From the NCBI GenBank assembly GCA_019633425.1, contig WSUB01000164.1, forward strand, positions 1 to 52,323: a stretch of DNA of 52,323 nt, in the 5' to 3' direction. The stretch's first letter is position 1. Each line of letters starts with the position of its first letter. The notes under the pieces were generated by a model. That model did not search any database, was not told the origin of the DNA, and saw only the letters and a program-made list of their open reading frames with translations. Shown in pieces: positions 39,931 to 51,035 of the stretch. Both the position numbers and the translations under genes were made by a program. This DNA comes from Tulasnella sp. 424. Taxonomy: Eukaryota > Basidiomycota > Agaricomycetes > Cantharellales > Tulasnellaceae.

Positions 39931-42317
39931 ATGCAAAAAGACGGGAGTTCCGATGCCGGCCCCAGTGGGTTGTCTGGCTCATTGTCGAACCACGACAGGT
40001 TCCAGCCAAGCGCCAATATGGTACGTCGCTCTGAGGTCTCAAACGGCAGTTCCAACAGCAGACTGAAACAGTGTCTCTCTCGTAGAGTGATAGGCTCCAG
40101 AAGCTTGCGAAATGGCGGATCGACCAGTCCTCGATCGAATTCCCTAAGGAAGCTCGTGAGATCACGGGGGGGCCACGCGACGGTTTCACAAGCCTTTTTG
40201 GCTTCCTCCTCAGGTGATAGGGATAGCGCGGATCACTCCAATCCCACCAAAACCGAAGGTCTTGACATGGGTGATCCTGCTGGAGAAACCTCTCAGCGGC
40301 GGAAGGTCTGTATTGCTTAGCGTGTTCGGGCATTGAGAGCGACGTGGAGCAGCTCATTGATCCCTATCTCACAGGCTGTAGCAGTAAAGAGAATGAAGAC
40401 GTCAGATCCAATAGGTCGCGTATTGGGGGTCAGAATACCTCATCCAATCACGTAGGAGTTTCAGGCTAAATGTTATTTTATTTTTCGGTTCAGTTGACGG
40501 TCAGAGAAGCGGAATTTCTGGTCGGACTATCTCATGAAAACATCATCAAGCTTGAGGGAATTGTCGAGGACTTATCTACGGATATAATCTGGCTAGTCTT
40601 TCCCTGGGAAGAAAAACGGTACCTTGAGGGACTTCATCGCCTCAGCGGAGTGGGAAATTCCGGAACGGATCTCGCTGGTATGACCGAACCGCTTTTCTTC
40701 AACCAACCTCTTACACTCTTTACTCCAGATTGACGATGTTGCTGGAGGAGTGGAATACCTCCATAGTCGACGGCCCCCCATATACCATGGTGACCTCAAA
40801 TCTGTAGGTTTCAACAACGTCATGATGATACACTTGGCCAACTTTGTTCTGTACTCTGCAGCTAAACGTCTTGGTCAGCTCAAAGTTTCGCGCTGTAATT
40901 ACCGACTTTGGATCAGCCCGTCGTCTTAACCCCGTGCAACGGAACATGGAGACGAAGCCAGCTCAAAGCAAACCCGCGGCGGCGCTTTCACTAGAAGCAA
41001 CGTTATGTGCCTCCACCAATACGATAACGCTCACGGGAGATCATTATACCCTCCATTGGGCTGCTCCAGAGCTATTGTACGAGGAGGAACCCGGCCTTTG
41101 CAGCGACATCCGGGCGCTGGGGTGGGTAGCGTACGAGGTGACGTTAGAGTCGTACGAGTATCTATTTACAATCGAGGCTCAAAAAGCTCCGACGTAGGTC
41201 ATGACCGGCTCCATTCCGTTTCAAGACGTCAAGGACACGATCGTTGTCAAACGCGTCGTTCAGGGAGATCTCCCTTCAATCACCGGCGACGCCCGCATGT
41301 CGTTGATCCAAGCGCTTTGCTCCCTAATGCTCGTGTGTTGGAGCATCGATCCCATAAAACGGCCGACTGCTCAGGCTTGCCGAAAGTCAATCAACAGGAT
41401 GGTGAGTAATGCTCGTTAGCATCGGTTACGGCGATTGATTTTCGATACAGCCCATGGTTATTCCAAACCCTATTCGGACTTCAGATACAACGGCTTCGAG
41501 GGCTCGCTCTCCCGAGCTTCTGGTGAAACTGGGAGAGATGTACGTGCGGCAGGGTGACTACCCCAACGCATTGGAGTGCTATACCAAGGCTATGGATGGT
41601 TACGCGCACAACCGCGACAGAGCCGGAAAGGCCACTGCGCTGGTGCAGCTGGCGCAGGTGCATCGGCTACGAAGCGAGTACAATCAGGCCTTTCCATTCT
41701 ACTCGGAGGCCCTCGAAATCTCCACCAACATCGGCGACAACCCAGGGAGAACCGATGCTCTTTGGGGCTTCGCTGAGGTGCATCGGCTTCGGCAGGAGTA
41801 CAGCCAGGCCATTGCATTCTACTCGGAGGCCCTACAAATCCGCACCGACATCGGCGACAGACAAGGGAGAGCCTCTGCTCTTTGGGGTCTCACTCGCGTA
41901 CATCGGGAGAGGAACGAGTACAACCAAGCCATCTCGTTTTACTCCGAAGCGGTTCAAATCCGCACCGAAATCGGCGACAGATACGGGAAGACCCAAGCTC
42001 TTTGGGGTCTCGCCGAGGTGTATCACCTTCGAAACGAGTTTAGCCAAGCCATCACGCTCTTTTCCGAAGCCTTGCAAATCTCTACTGACATTGGCGACCG
42101 ACACTGGAGAGCTTTTGCTCTGATGAGCCTTGCTGATATTCATCGCGATCAGGAGGACTACAGCGATGCCATTCGTCTTTATACCGAGGCTGCTGAAGTC
42201 TTCGAAGAAATCGGAAATACTCAGAATGTAGCTTACGTTTCGGAACAAGCTGCTAACCTCCGTCGATTACTAACCGAGGAGAAGCCAAATGATGCTTCGG
42301 GGGATATTTCGGTTTGA
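39931..42317 (+). CDS. TKL-type protein kinase with C-terminal TPR repeats, carrying two frameshifts
   Basis: Eight exons: 39931-40020, 40086-40305, 40375-40428, 40494-40677, 40729-40803, 40862-41137, 41198-41401, 41451-42317. They sum to 1970 bp; taking out one base at each of two homopolymers gives 656 whole codons. Kinase landmarks: RIDQSSIEFP, glycine loop GGHATVSQAF, Lys of AVAVKRMK (40378-40389), LSHENIIKLEG, HGDLKSLNVLV (HGD for HRD), DFGSARR, WAAPELL, KRPTAQACRK. Exon 8 has about six TPR-like repeats of 40 residues (R-x-EY-x-QA-x-x-FYSEALQI-x-T-x-IGD). The first shift is in a G run at 40166-40172, the second in an A run near 40612-40616. SDIRALGW has Arg where relatives have Trp. Either a recent pseudogene or homopolymer errors in the assembly. 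Confidence 0.8.
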
Positions 42318-42724
42318 GCGGGGTCCTTTGTTGTTTACACACTTGAATCCATGTATCAATATATTCGATGTACCACGTTTAATGAGTTGCTCTCTATTAG
42401 TCACACCGCTGGCTCGCCGTCTCAGGCTTTTAACCACTCTAGTTATCCCTTGCTCGATAATTAATCGACCACCTTTCTTCCGATCGAGTCTCCTCTCAAC
42501 GATTGCAATTTTACATCTTTCTCTCTTGTTCTGTTTATGAACTCTCTGTGTACATGGAACCCCCGCCTTCTCGGAACCATTGAATAAAGATTCGGGTACC
42601 AGGGTTAGCTCTCCGGATCAAAAGGCAGAAAAGGACTAATCGAGTAGTGTAATATTATAATATTGATACAGTGGTCTACAACGCAAATGAATTCCCTCTT
42701 TTGGATCTGAGTGCGACATGTCAC
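42318..42724. other. Spacer between convergent kinase-TPR gene and AKR7
   Basis: 3' flanks of both genes. A pyrimidine-rich stretch at about 42470-42535; nothing else seen. Confidence 0.5.
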
Positions 42725-44229
42725 TTAGGAGTGACCGATGATAGCTCGAGGTCGGTAGAGATCGTCGATGGCCTTGACCTCTTCGTCAGTCAACTTGACA
42801 TCAATGGCGCCTGGATCCCAAAATATACATGCAATCAGTTCCACAGCGTCTAAGAGTATGCTGTAGAGCTTGGGACTCACCGACAAGGTCCTTGAGTTTG
42901 TCAAGCGATGTGGTCCCAACAATCGGTGCAGTAACGAAGGGCTTCGACATGGACCAAGCAACTGCAACTTGGGCCATGCTAATACCTCGCTTCTCAGCAA
43001 TCTCGGAGACCCTAAGCGTTCGAGCGAACTGAATTAATGCCGTTCGCTGTTTGAGAAGCCAGAGTGACGTACTTCTTATTGATGTCCATAAGGAACGCAT
43101 CCCTCTCAGAACTGCCCATGATACCCTTGAAGAAGTTATCCGTCGTCTCCCTGCTGCTTCCCTCCTCTAGAGTCCTTGTCAGGAAGCCACGAGCGAGGGG
43201 AGACCAGGGGATCATGCCGACACCCATATCCTGGAGCAGAGGAACCATTTCGCGTTCTTCCTCGCGATAAGCGGCGTTGTAGTAGTTTTGCATGGAGATG
43301 AATTCAGTGAGGCCGTGCTGACGAGCATAGTTTTGCATCTTGTGGACTAAGGGCAAGGACGTTAGAGGATTACGGTGACGGATCGCGACTGCACTGGACT
43401 CACATTGCCAAGCATAGCATGAAGACATTCCGATATACCTTGCATAGCCCGCTTTCACGACATCGTGCAGAGCCTGCATAGTCTCTTCGATGGGAGTGTT
43501 GTAATCGAAGCGGTGGCCTACAAGACGGAAGTATATCAGAGGTTAAGTGGAAAATACCGATAGAAATGAATGCTCACATTGCAGGAGATCGACGTAATCC
43601 AACTGAAGACGCTCCAACGAGTGTTTAATACTCTCGAAGATGTGCTATCGATCGTGTCGCATGGGTCAGTCCGCTGAACTCGACGAAGGTGATCCAAACG
43701 ACACACCTTTCGACTGAGGCCTTGCTGGTTCACGTAACGCCTCTTTTCAACCTCTTCAGGAGCGGCGAAGAACAAATCGTCTCTCGTGCCACGTGCAACT
43801 GGGAAGTAGACTTTAGTCATGACGACTATTTCGTCACGGGGTAAGTTGAACTGTTTGATAGCTTTGCCGAGAATGATTTCGGAACGACCGTTGGAGTAGA
43901 CATTTGCAGTATCGAATGCATTGATACCCAAGTCGTAGGCGGCCTTGATATGCTTGAGGGCTAGCAGCAAAGTTCCTTGTTAGCACTCTCCTAATGTAAC
44001 AGACAACGAGTGATGGCCGTCGCTTACCTTCCTCCTCCTCAAGAACCCAACCTTGCCATTCAGGTGTACCGTAGCTCATACATCCCCTGCAACAATACAG
44101 ATTCAGTGAGCGGGTCAACAGATTCTGATGATGTCATACTCACAAAATCAGTTTGGATACTTTAAGACCAGACTTGCCCAGTCGGACGTAGCGCATGTTG
44201 GTGGGAGCGTCGGTGACAGTGGAAGACAT
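42725..44229 (-). CDS. Aldo-keto reductase AKR7
   Basis: Start MSSTVTDAPTNMRYVRLGKS, then GCMSYGTPEWQGWVLEEEEG, the closest of the set to the GCMSYGxPEWQxWVL wording of versiconal-type reductases. Tetrad in [18 protein letters not shown] and CHRFDYNTP. The loop is distinct: FPVARGTRDDLFFAAPEEVE, then KRRYVNQQG. Exon 6 carries [16 protein letters not shown] and FLTRTLEEGSSRETTDN; exon 7 FFKGIMGSSERDAFLMDINKK, without the NGDP of other members. Cofactor end [19 protein letters not shown]-terminus [18 protein letters not shown]. The most separate member of the leftward block. Convergent with the kinase-TPR gene. Confidence 0.9.
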
Positions 44230-44316
44230 TCTTGGAAGTGGAAGTAAGTGAAGCTGAACTCGAGTGTGAGGGAGATATTGACGGTGATGAGAGTCGGACG
44301 TCTCTTGGTGGCGCGA

Positions 44317-44519
44317 TTTATATACGTGGACTTCCGATGGGCCCACAAAATACAAGGTTCCGATGGCCAATGCTGTTGATGTCATGAGTGTCCCCCCTCC
44401 ACCATTATCCACCTTGTGCGCCGCACTTCGTGGATTGCTCTGTGCCACTCACGGACATGGTTGGGGGCCGCCAGTGAGTTCGGAAGTGGAGGTGCTTCGA
44501 AGGCGGCTTGGGGTGGAGG
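44317..44519 (-). promoter_or_regulatory. AKR7 promoter: TATA box and CCTCCAC/GTGGAGG copies
   Basis: TATATAAA on the minus strand (44317-44324), about 90 bp before the ATG. CCTCCAC at 44396-44402, GTGGAGG at 44486-44492 and 44513-44519 in plus-strand reading. A run of repeated TAGTCCGAGC/AAGTCCGAGC-like words follows at about 44537-44580. Confidence 0.6.
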
Positions 44520-44598
44520 TTGGATTCAGATAGGGCTAAGTCCGCGTTAGGCCGAGCCAAGTCCGAGCCTAGTCCGAGCCTTGGGACTGGCTTGGCCT

Positions 44599-44640
44599 GG
44601 TGGAGGACCTCCACCATCCACCAATATAAAAAGCCCGAGC
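44599..44640 (+). promoter_or_regulatory. Orphan AKR-type promoter facing right
   Basis: A perfect 17-bp palindrome GGTGGAGGACCTCCACC at 44599-44615 is followed 8 bp later by AATATAAAAAGCC (44623-44635), the same arrangement and nearly the same TATA context as the AKR5 promoter (AATATAAAAAGC). It points right, but no AKR exon follows; the next gene, AKR8, ends at 44994 on the other strand. Probably what is left of a deleted rightward AKR gene. The palindrome could also serve AKR7. Confidence 0.55.
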
Positions 44641-44993
44641 TACGCTAGCCTTAGCTAAATGTCCCATTGTGTTTTTTCGTTTTAAGTAATTGGCTTCTCT
44701 GCGCACTGGTTTATCACTTACCTTTCGAGTTCCAGCCCAGTTCCACACGGCAGCTGGTCAGAGCGCGCCGCGGTGATACAATCGTCTTACGACCGTACTT
44801 ATATTATTGGCTAATTTTGTTCTACGCCCGCTCGGGGATCACGTTGCGCAGAGCCGTCTGACGACTTCCCGGAATCTATCTCTAACAGTGAACGTTGTCG
44901 TCGAAACTCTCGCCTCTAAACTTGGGTTTCGAAATTCCCTAGGTGCTGTTTATTACATGTTTTTATTTACGGCGTGTGGAACAAATATTATCT
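44641..44993. other. Spacer behind the orphan promoter, to the AKR8 stop
   Basis: No AKR exon sequence on either strand. Short open frames only. Confidence 0.5.
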
Positions 44994-46583
44994 TTAACGA
45001 TGACCGGAAACAGCCCTCGGACGATACAGGTCGTCAATGGCTTTGACTTCTTCCTCCGTCAACTTCACTTGGACGCCCGCTGTGAATGCGTTGAAGAATA
45101 TGAGTTAAATTTACACCCGGAGTGGCAATTCGTAGGAGCAGTGAACGTACCAACGAGGTCCTTCAGCTTCTCAAGGGATGTAGTGCCAACGATTGGGGCT
45201 GAAATGAACGGCTTGGAGAGCGACCAGGCTAGGGCAACTTGAGCCATGCTGATTCCGCGCTTCTCCGCAATCTCGGCGACTCTAAAAAAAAGCAATCAAC
45301 GCAATGAGTATCAGTAAGATTATTTGGAGCTGATATCTTGACAATAAGTAGCGGATGGGCTTACTTTGCGTTGATGTCGAGCACGAAAGTCTCTTTCTGC
45401 GCATCGATACTCGCATTCTTCAAAAACCTGGATTGCAGGACGACTTTGAGACACAACGAGCGATAGCGAGATGATTATTAGGTTGACTTACTGATCACTC
45501 TGCCCTCGCACACTTTCCTCGCTAACTTTTCTTGTCAAGAAACCCCGGGCGAGAGGCGACCACGGGATCATGCCAACGCCCAAATCTTGAAGGAGTGGGA
45601 CCATCTCACGTTCTTCTTCTCGGTAGACGGCGTTGTGGAAGTTTTGCATCGATATGAATTGCGTGAGGTTGTGTTCGCGAGCGTAGTTCTGCATCTTGTG
45701 GACTTGAATGCGACGTCAGTCGGTACGTGTTCTAGCTGAACAAGTGGAACGCAGGGCTTACATTGCCAGGCGTAACAGGACGACATTCCGATATATCGCA
45801 CGTATCCAGCTTTGACTACGTCGTCCAATGCTTGCATGGTTTCTTCGATGGGTGTATAGGGGTCAAAACGATGGCCTTCACAACCGCAGATGTTAGAGAG
45901 GGTATGCGGTGACAAGTCGTAAATTGCGTACATTGCAGTAAGTCAACGTATTCGAGCTGGAGACGTTCCAGAGAATGCTTTACGCTCTCAAAAATGTGCT
46001 ACGAGAGAGAGTGCAGTAGCAAGATTAGGACCGTGCCGGGGCAGCTGAAGAGAAAAGATGGAGAGCGAACCTTTCGACTCAGCCCTTGCTGATTCGCGTA
46101 GCGCTGTTGACCGAGCTCTTCTTGCGATGCCCAAGAGAGAGTTTCCGATGTCGATCTTCCCACAGTGCCCCACAATTTCGTCATAACCACGATCTCATCT
46201 CGAGGGAGGTTATACTTTTTGATAGCTTTGCCAAGGACGACCTCCGACAGGCCGTTAGAGTAAAGGTTCGCCGTGTCAAAGGCGTTGATGCCCATGTCAT
46301 AGGCTGCTTTAATGTGCTTGAGGCCTACGCATTAGAATAATTAGAAACAGGACCAATGCATAAATGGGGTAAAGTGCGTTACCTTCTTCCTCGCCGAGAA
46401 CCCAAGCTTGCCACTCAGGCGAACCGTAGCTCATGCATCCTCTAAAAACGCATTTGTTAGACTCTAACCATCCCAGAGACACATCATGAGGAACACGCAC
46501 AGGATCAATCGAGACACCTTGAGCCCGGACTTTCCCAAGCGGACGTAGGGCATATTGGAGGTTGGAACTTCAGCGCTAGACAT
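44994..46583 (-). CDS. Aldo-keto reductase AKR8
   Basis: Start [20 protein letters not shown], then [20 protein letters not shown]. Tetrad in [18 protein letters not shown] and CHRFDPYTP (Pro-Tyr where most have Tyr-Asn). Loop [20 protein letters not shown], then QQRYANQQG. Exon 4 has LEYVDLLQ. Exon 6 ends [17 protein letters not shown]; exon 7 is unlike AKR1-6: [20 protein letters not shown]. Cofactor end [19 protein letters not shown]-terminus [18 protein letters not shown]. With AKR10 and AKR11 it forms the MSS-x-EVPTSN/LYSNG/VVLGKAI subgroup. Confidence 0.9.
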
Positions 46584-46652
46584 CTTGTTTGGAAAGAGGT
46601 TTTGAGAAGTTGATAGTGAATGTGGCCCATTTTCTGGGCAAATTCGTGAGGT

Positions 46653-46827
46653 CTTATAGCCAGGAGGTGGAGTGTTTGAAAAGGTACGCCCGGTGATGTC
46701 AAGGGTCCACACCTCCACCTGGATTAACTTCTTTTGCGGATGTGGCGGCACATGAGCCAATAGGGCCCTGCGATTTTGACAGCAAGTGGTGGAGGTTGAC
46801 TTCGTGTGCCTTGCGAGTAACCTCCAC
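46653..46827 (-). promoter_or_regulatory. AKR8 promoter: TATA-like box and CCTCCAC/GTGGAGG copies
   Basis: TATAAG on the minus strand at 46653-46658, about 70 bp before the start. CCTCCAC at 46712-46718 and 46821-46827, GTGGAGG at 46789-46795, so the last two form an inverted pair 25 bp apart. Confidence 0.6.
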
Positions 46828-46989
46828 CAGAGTCGAGGTTTCCACGCCACCGGTTTTACAGGACCCTTGCTCATTTCGATTGAAAACCTTTCCTAAATTA
46901 TCTTTTATCCTACATGGCAGACCGACAGACTCTACGATTACGATAGCTGCTCGTCCTTTCTTCTGACTCCTGATGCATGAAAGGCCTCC

Positions 46990-48496
46990 TTAAGCCATCC
47001 CGGCAACTGCGCGGGGACGGTACGGTTCGTCAATGGCCGTGATTTCTTCGTCAGTGAGCTTGAGGTTGACTCCAGCAACCAGATCATTTAGCTTTTCCAT
47101 AGAGGTGGTCCCGATGATTGGGGCGGAGATGAACGGTTTGGAGAGGGACCATGCAAGCGCAACTTGGGCCATGCTAACGCCGCGTTTCTTCGCAACCTGA
47201 GAAACTCTGTCGAGCAAAGTGTTTAGGAAATGGGAATATTATGTATATCCGGGGAGTTGGAAGACTTGCCTCTCATTGATCTCCGCAAGGAAGAGTTCCT
47301 GCTCTGGACTGCCGTTAATGGGCCCGGCGAAGCTGGGGGAACGAATCTAGTTCAGCTTATCGTATCAAGTAATGAAACGAGAGGGCTCACAGATCAGTTT
47401 TTCCTCTTAGGGTTTCCTCCTTGATGCTGCGCGTCAAGAAACCAGCACCGAGCGGGGACCACGGGATCATGCCGACACCCAAATCCTGAAGAAGAGGAAC
47501 CATCTCACGCTCTTCTTCGCGGTATATGGCGTTATGGAGGTTTTGCATTGAAATGAACTCCATGAGACCGTGCGTACGCGCGTAGTTCTGCATTTTCTGG
47601 ACTATAAAGGGATGGTTCCCGATCGACCGAAATGAGCTGTTGTCTTTAAACTTCGAGTTGGGCTGACCCTGAGGACCTACATTGCCACGCGTAGCACGAC
47701 GACATGCCAATATAACGTACGTAACCAGCCTTTACTACGTCGTTAAGTGCTTGCATCGTCTCTTCAATCGGGGTGTCGTAATCGAAACGATGGCCTAAGG
47801 ACGTGAGGTCAGTGAAGACCGTGTGCACCCTGCAGAAAGGAAGCTTACACTGCAGTAGGTCAATATAATCGAGCTGGAGGCGCTCCAAAGAGTGCTTGAC
47901 GCTTTCAAATATGTGCTGGCGACATATTTCATTAGCATTGATTATGAGTAGTGATAATGACGTCCAATCTTGTTCTCACCTTTCGGGACATCCCCTGCTG
48001 GTTCGTATACCTCTTCTTCCCCACGTAATCAATGGATTGACCGAACAGGGAAGCCTCCGAAATATCTCGCGCGACAGTGCCATAGAGTTTGGTCATGACG
48101 ACGATTTCGTCACGGGGCAGGTTGTATTTCTTGATAGCCTTGCCGAGGATGACCTCCGACAGTCCATTGGAGTATACATTCGCGGTATCAAATGCGTTGA
48201 TTCCGAGGTCATACGCCGCCTTGATGTGCTCGAGCCCTGCAACCGAATGTGTAAGAAGATCGCCTCGGGAATAGATCCTGCAGTCGTACATACCTTCCTC
48301 TTCTCCAAGAACCCAGCTCTGCCAATCGGGGGAGCCATAGCTCATACAGCCCCTAAGGAGAACAAGAGAGGTGGTAGGTGAAATCCGCAACGATCCCGAA
48401 CGGAAACGGTCCTTACAGGATCAACCGCGACACCTTGAGACCCGACTTGCCCAAGCGGGTGTAGGACATATTGGTTTCAGCAACAGTCGAAGACAT
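46990..48496 (-). CDS. Aldo-keto reductase AKR9
   Basis: Start MSSTVAETNMSYTRLGKSGL, then [20 protein letters not shown]. Tetrad in [18 protein letters not shown] and CHRFDYDTP. The loop is long, as in AKR6: TVARDISEASLFGQSIDYVG, then KKRYTNQQGMSRK. Exon 6 reads [20 protein letters not shown] and [17 protein letters not shown], with SPLGAGFL where others have SPLARGFL. Exon 7 ends [16 protein letters not shown]; cofactor end ISAPIIGTTSMEKLNDLV; C-terminus [19 protein letters not shown]. Sister of AKR6 by loop and intron placement, although AKR7 and AKR8 lie between them, so copies of different subgroups are interleaved. Confidence 0.9.
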
Positions 48497-48591
48497 ATTG
48501 TGCTTGAGTTTAGTGAAGCGATGTGAGGGAATGAGGAACAAAGATCGAGTGATGGGCTTGCTGGATAACGAACGCCATGACGAACCGGGGC

Positions 48592-48737
48592 TTTTTATAT
48601 TCTGCAAACTTCGTGTGGAGGTTAATGCATGACCTGAATTGACGAACGTAATACCATTTCCTCCACCCCCGTCCACGTCGTCCTTGAACTTGCACGGAGC
48701 CGGCGGAACCGTAGCGCCCGAGAGGAAAAGGTGGAGG
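48592..48737 (-). promoter_or_regulatory. AKR9 promoter: TATA box and CCTCCAC/GTGGAGG copies
   Basis: TATAAAAAGCCCC on the minus strand at about 48587-48599, about 95 bp before the start. GTGGAGG at 48615-48621 and 48731-48737, CCTCCAC at 48660-48666. Confidence 0.65.
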
Positions 48738-49127
48738 GAGAGCCAACTCTAGATCACGTGATTGCGCCAAGTCGGACCCGAAACGCTAAGTCCGGGATAG
48801 GTCCGCACTTCGGACCGGCCCGGGGGGTCAGTGGATGCCCTACGATAAACGACCCGATCAGGTATTTCGCGGCCCATGGGATAGCGTGTCAATCAATTCA
48901 GAGTTGGTATGGTAGCTTGTTCAGTGCCCAAGCAACTAGTCAATATTATGGGTACGGAGGATGATGTGTTTCATGCATATTCGGCGATCATGGTACAGGG
49001 AAGTTCCCAGAATACCGAGGCTTCAGGGATTATTATTGATCCTTTCGATGACGTGTTTTAGCTTCGCATTGATGGATCAAGCACGAAAAGGATATTTTAT
49101 AACACGTCACTATTTAAAATATTACGT
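48738..49127. other. Spacer between AKR9 promoter and AKR10 stop
   Basis: Nothing recognised; AT-rich toward the AKR10 3' end. Confidence 0.5.
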
Positions 49128-50674
49128 CTAACGGTGCCCTTCAACGGCCCTTGAGCGATAAAGATCATCGATGGTTTTGATTTCTTCCTCCGTAAGCTTC
49201 ACATGGATGCCCGCTGCAAAATTATCCAACTTAAATACGCTTTCGGAAGCACAGTAGGGGGGTGGAAGAACGTACCAACGAGATCCTTCAACTTATCAAG
49301 GGATGTGGTACCAACGATTGGAGCCGAAATAAACGGCTTCGAGAGCGACCAGGCAAGGGCAACTTGAGCCATGCTGATCTCTCGCTTCTCCGCAATCTCG
49401 GCGATCCTACAGCAATGGTCCCATTCAGTTAGGATGAAAATCCGGATGAAATAAGGGCGCCCTCACTTTTTGTTGATTTCCAGAACAAAAGGCTCATGCT
49501 TGGCATTCTTCTGATACCTGAGTGGCAGTATCGTAATAAGCACTTTGAGAGCAAAGGATGGCCTGATCGTTTGACTTACTGGCTCGTCTGTTTTCGTAGG
49601 CTCTCGTCGCTGGGCTTCCTCGTCAATAGCCCCCCCGCGAGAGGTGACCAAGGGATCATCCCAACGCCCATATCCTGAAGCAAAGGGACCATTTCACGCT
49701 CTTCCTCGCGATAAACGGCATTGTGGAGGTTTTGCATGGAAATGAACTGCGTAAGGTTGTGTTCGCGAGCGTAGTTCTGCATTTTATGGACTTGAATGTG
49801 GCGTTAGAACGAACCTCCTCTGCTCTGGGAGCGCGATAAATAGCGAAACTTACACTGCCAAGCGTAGCAGGAAGACATTCCAATGTATCGTACGTATCCA
49901 GCCTTGACCACGTCGTCCAATGCCTGCATCGTCTCTTCGATTGGAGTTGTATTGTCGAAACGGTGACCTTCACAGAATCCGGGCTTAGAAAGGGATCAAA
50001 CGATCGGTAATAAGGCACGTACATTGCAGGAGGTCGATGTAGTCCAGCTGGAGGCGTTCTAAAGAATGCTTGACACTTTCAAAGATATGCTACGCGAATC
50101 CGCGTGGAAGTGAATTTAGCCGCAGATACGGTCAACCTCGACGGGTACAGAACAATAGCGAACCTTCCTACTCAGCCCTTGTTGATTCACATAGCGCTTT
50201 TGAGCAAGCTCGTCCTGAGGTACGAAAGCAAGGCTGTCCGACGTCGATCGCCCAACGGTACCCCACACCTTCGTCATGACGACAATCTCATCTCTGGGAA
50301 GGTTGTGTTGTTTAATGGCTTTGCCTAAAACAACCTCTGAAAGTCCGTTGGAGTAGAGATTAGCTGTGTCGAAGGCATTGATACCCATGTCGTAGGCGGC
50401 TTTTATGTGCTTGAGGCCTGCAGAAGATCACCATTAGGACGAAGAACGAGCCTATAGGCGGACTACGGTGATGTACCTTCTTCCTCGCCGAGGACCCAAC
50501 CTACCCATTCGGGGGAACCATAGCTCATGCATCCTCTGAAAGTCCGACCGTCAATCTATCAACTAAAAGAAGGGGCTATGGAGTGACTCACAAGATTAAT
50601 CGAGAAACCTTGAGTCCAGACTTGCCCAGACGGACATAAGGGATATTGGATGTTGGGACCTCAGTTGAAGACAT
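49128..50674 (-). CDS. Aldo-keto reductase AKR10
   Basis: Start [20 protein letters not shown], then [20 protein letters not shown]. Tetrad in [18 protein letters not shown] and CHRFDNTTP. Loop [20 protein letters not shown], then QKRYVNQQG. Exon 6 ends [17 protein letters not shown] after SPLAGG (others SPLARG); exon 7 [18 protein letters not shown]. Exon 8 has KREISMAQ where nearly all others have KRGISMAQ or KRGVSMAQ. Cofactor end [19 protein letters not shown]-terminus [18 protein letters not shown]. Exon 3 is almost the same as AKR11, including the codons, so these two separated recently. Confidence 0.9.
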
Positions 50675-50742
50675 CGTTATTTGAGAGGAGGGGTTTTGAT
50701 AAGTTGAAACGTAGACAGTATATCCCCATCGTGATTTGCGCC

Positions 50743-50898
50743 TTATAAGCCCTCCCCAAACCTTTGGGAAAGGTAATTGCAATGACGTATAGGGCGATGA
50801 AAATGCAGGACCTCCACTTTATATCTGATACCTCTCGCTGTGGCTTGAAGGTCTTGTTTCGGCTCCGGGATGTGGAGGTTGGCAATGTCGACCTCCAC
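50743..50898 (-). promoter_or_regulatory. AKR10 promoter: TATA-like box and CCTCCAC/GTGGAGG copies
   Basis: CTTATAAG (50743-50750) about 70 bp before the start. CCTCCAC at 50811-50817 and 50892-50898, GTGGAGG at 50872-50878; the last two face each other 13 bp apart. The remainder up to the AKR11 stop (51036) shows nothing. Confidence 0.6.
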
Positions 50899-51035
50899 CT
50901 CGGGCTCCACTTTCAGAAGGGTCACGTGGGGACCTCAAAACTCCGTTGATTGCTCATTGAAGATTGAGAGCATGCACTTGAAAGGTTATACATCCTACAT
51001 ACAATGACATCTCCAAAATTTATTACAATGTGATC

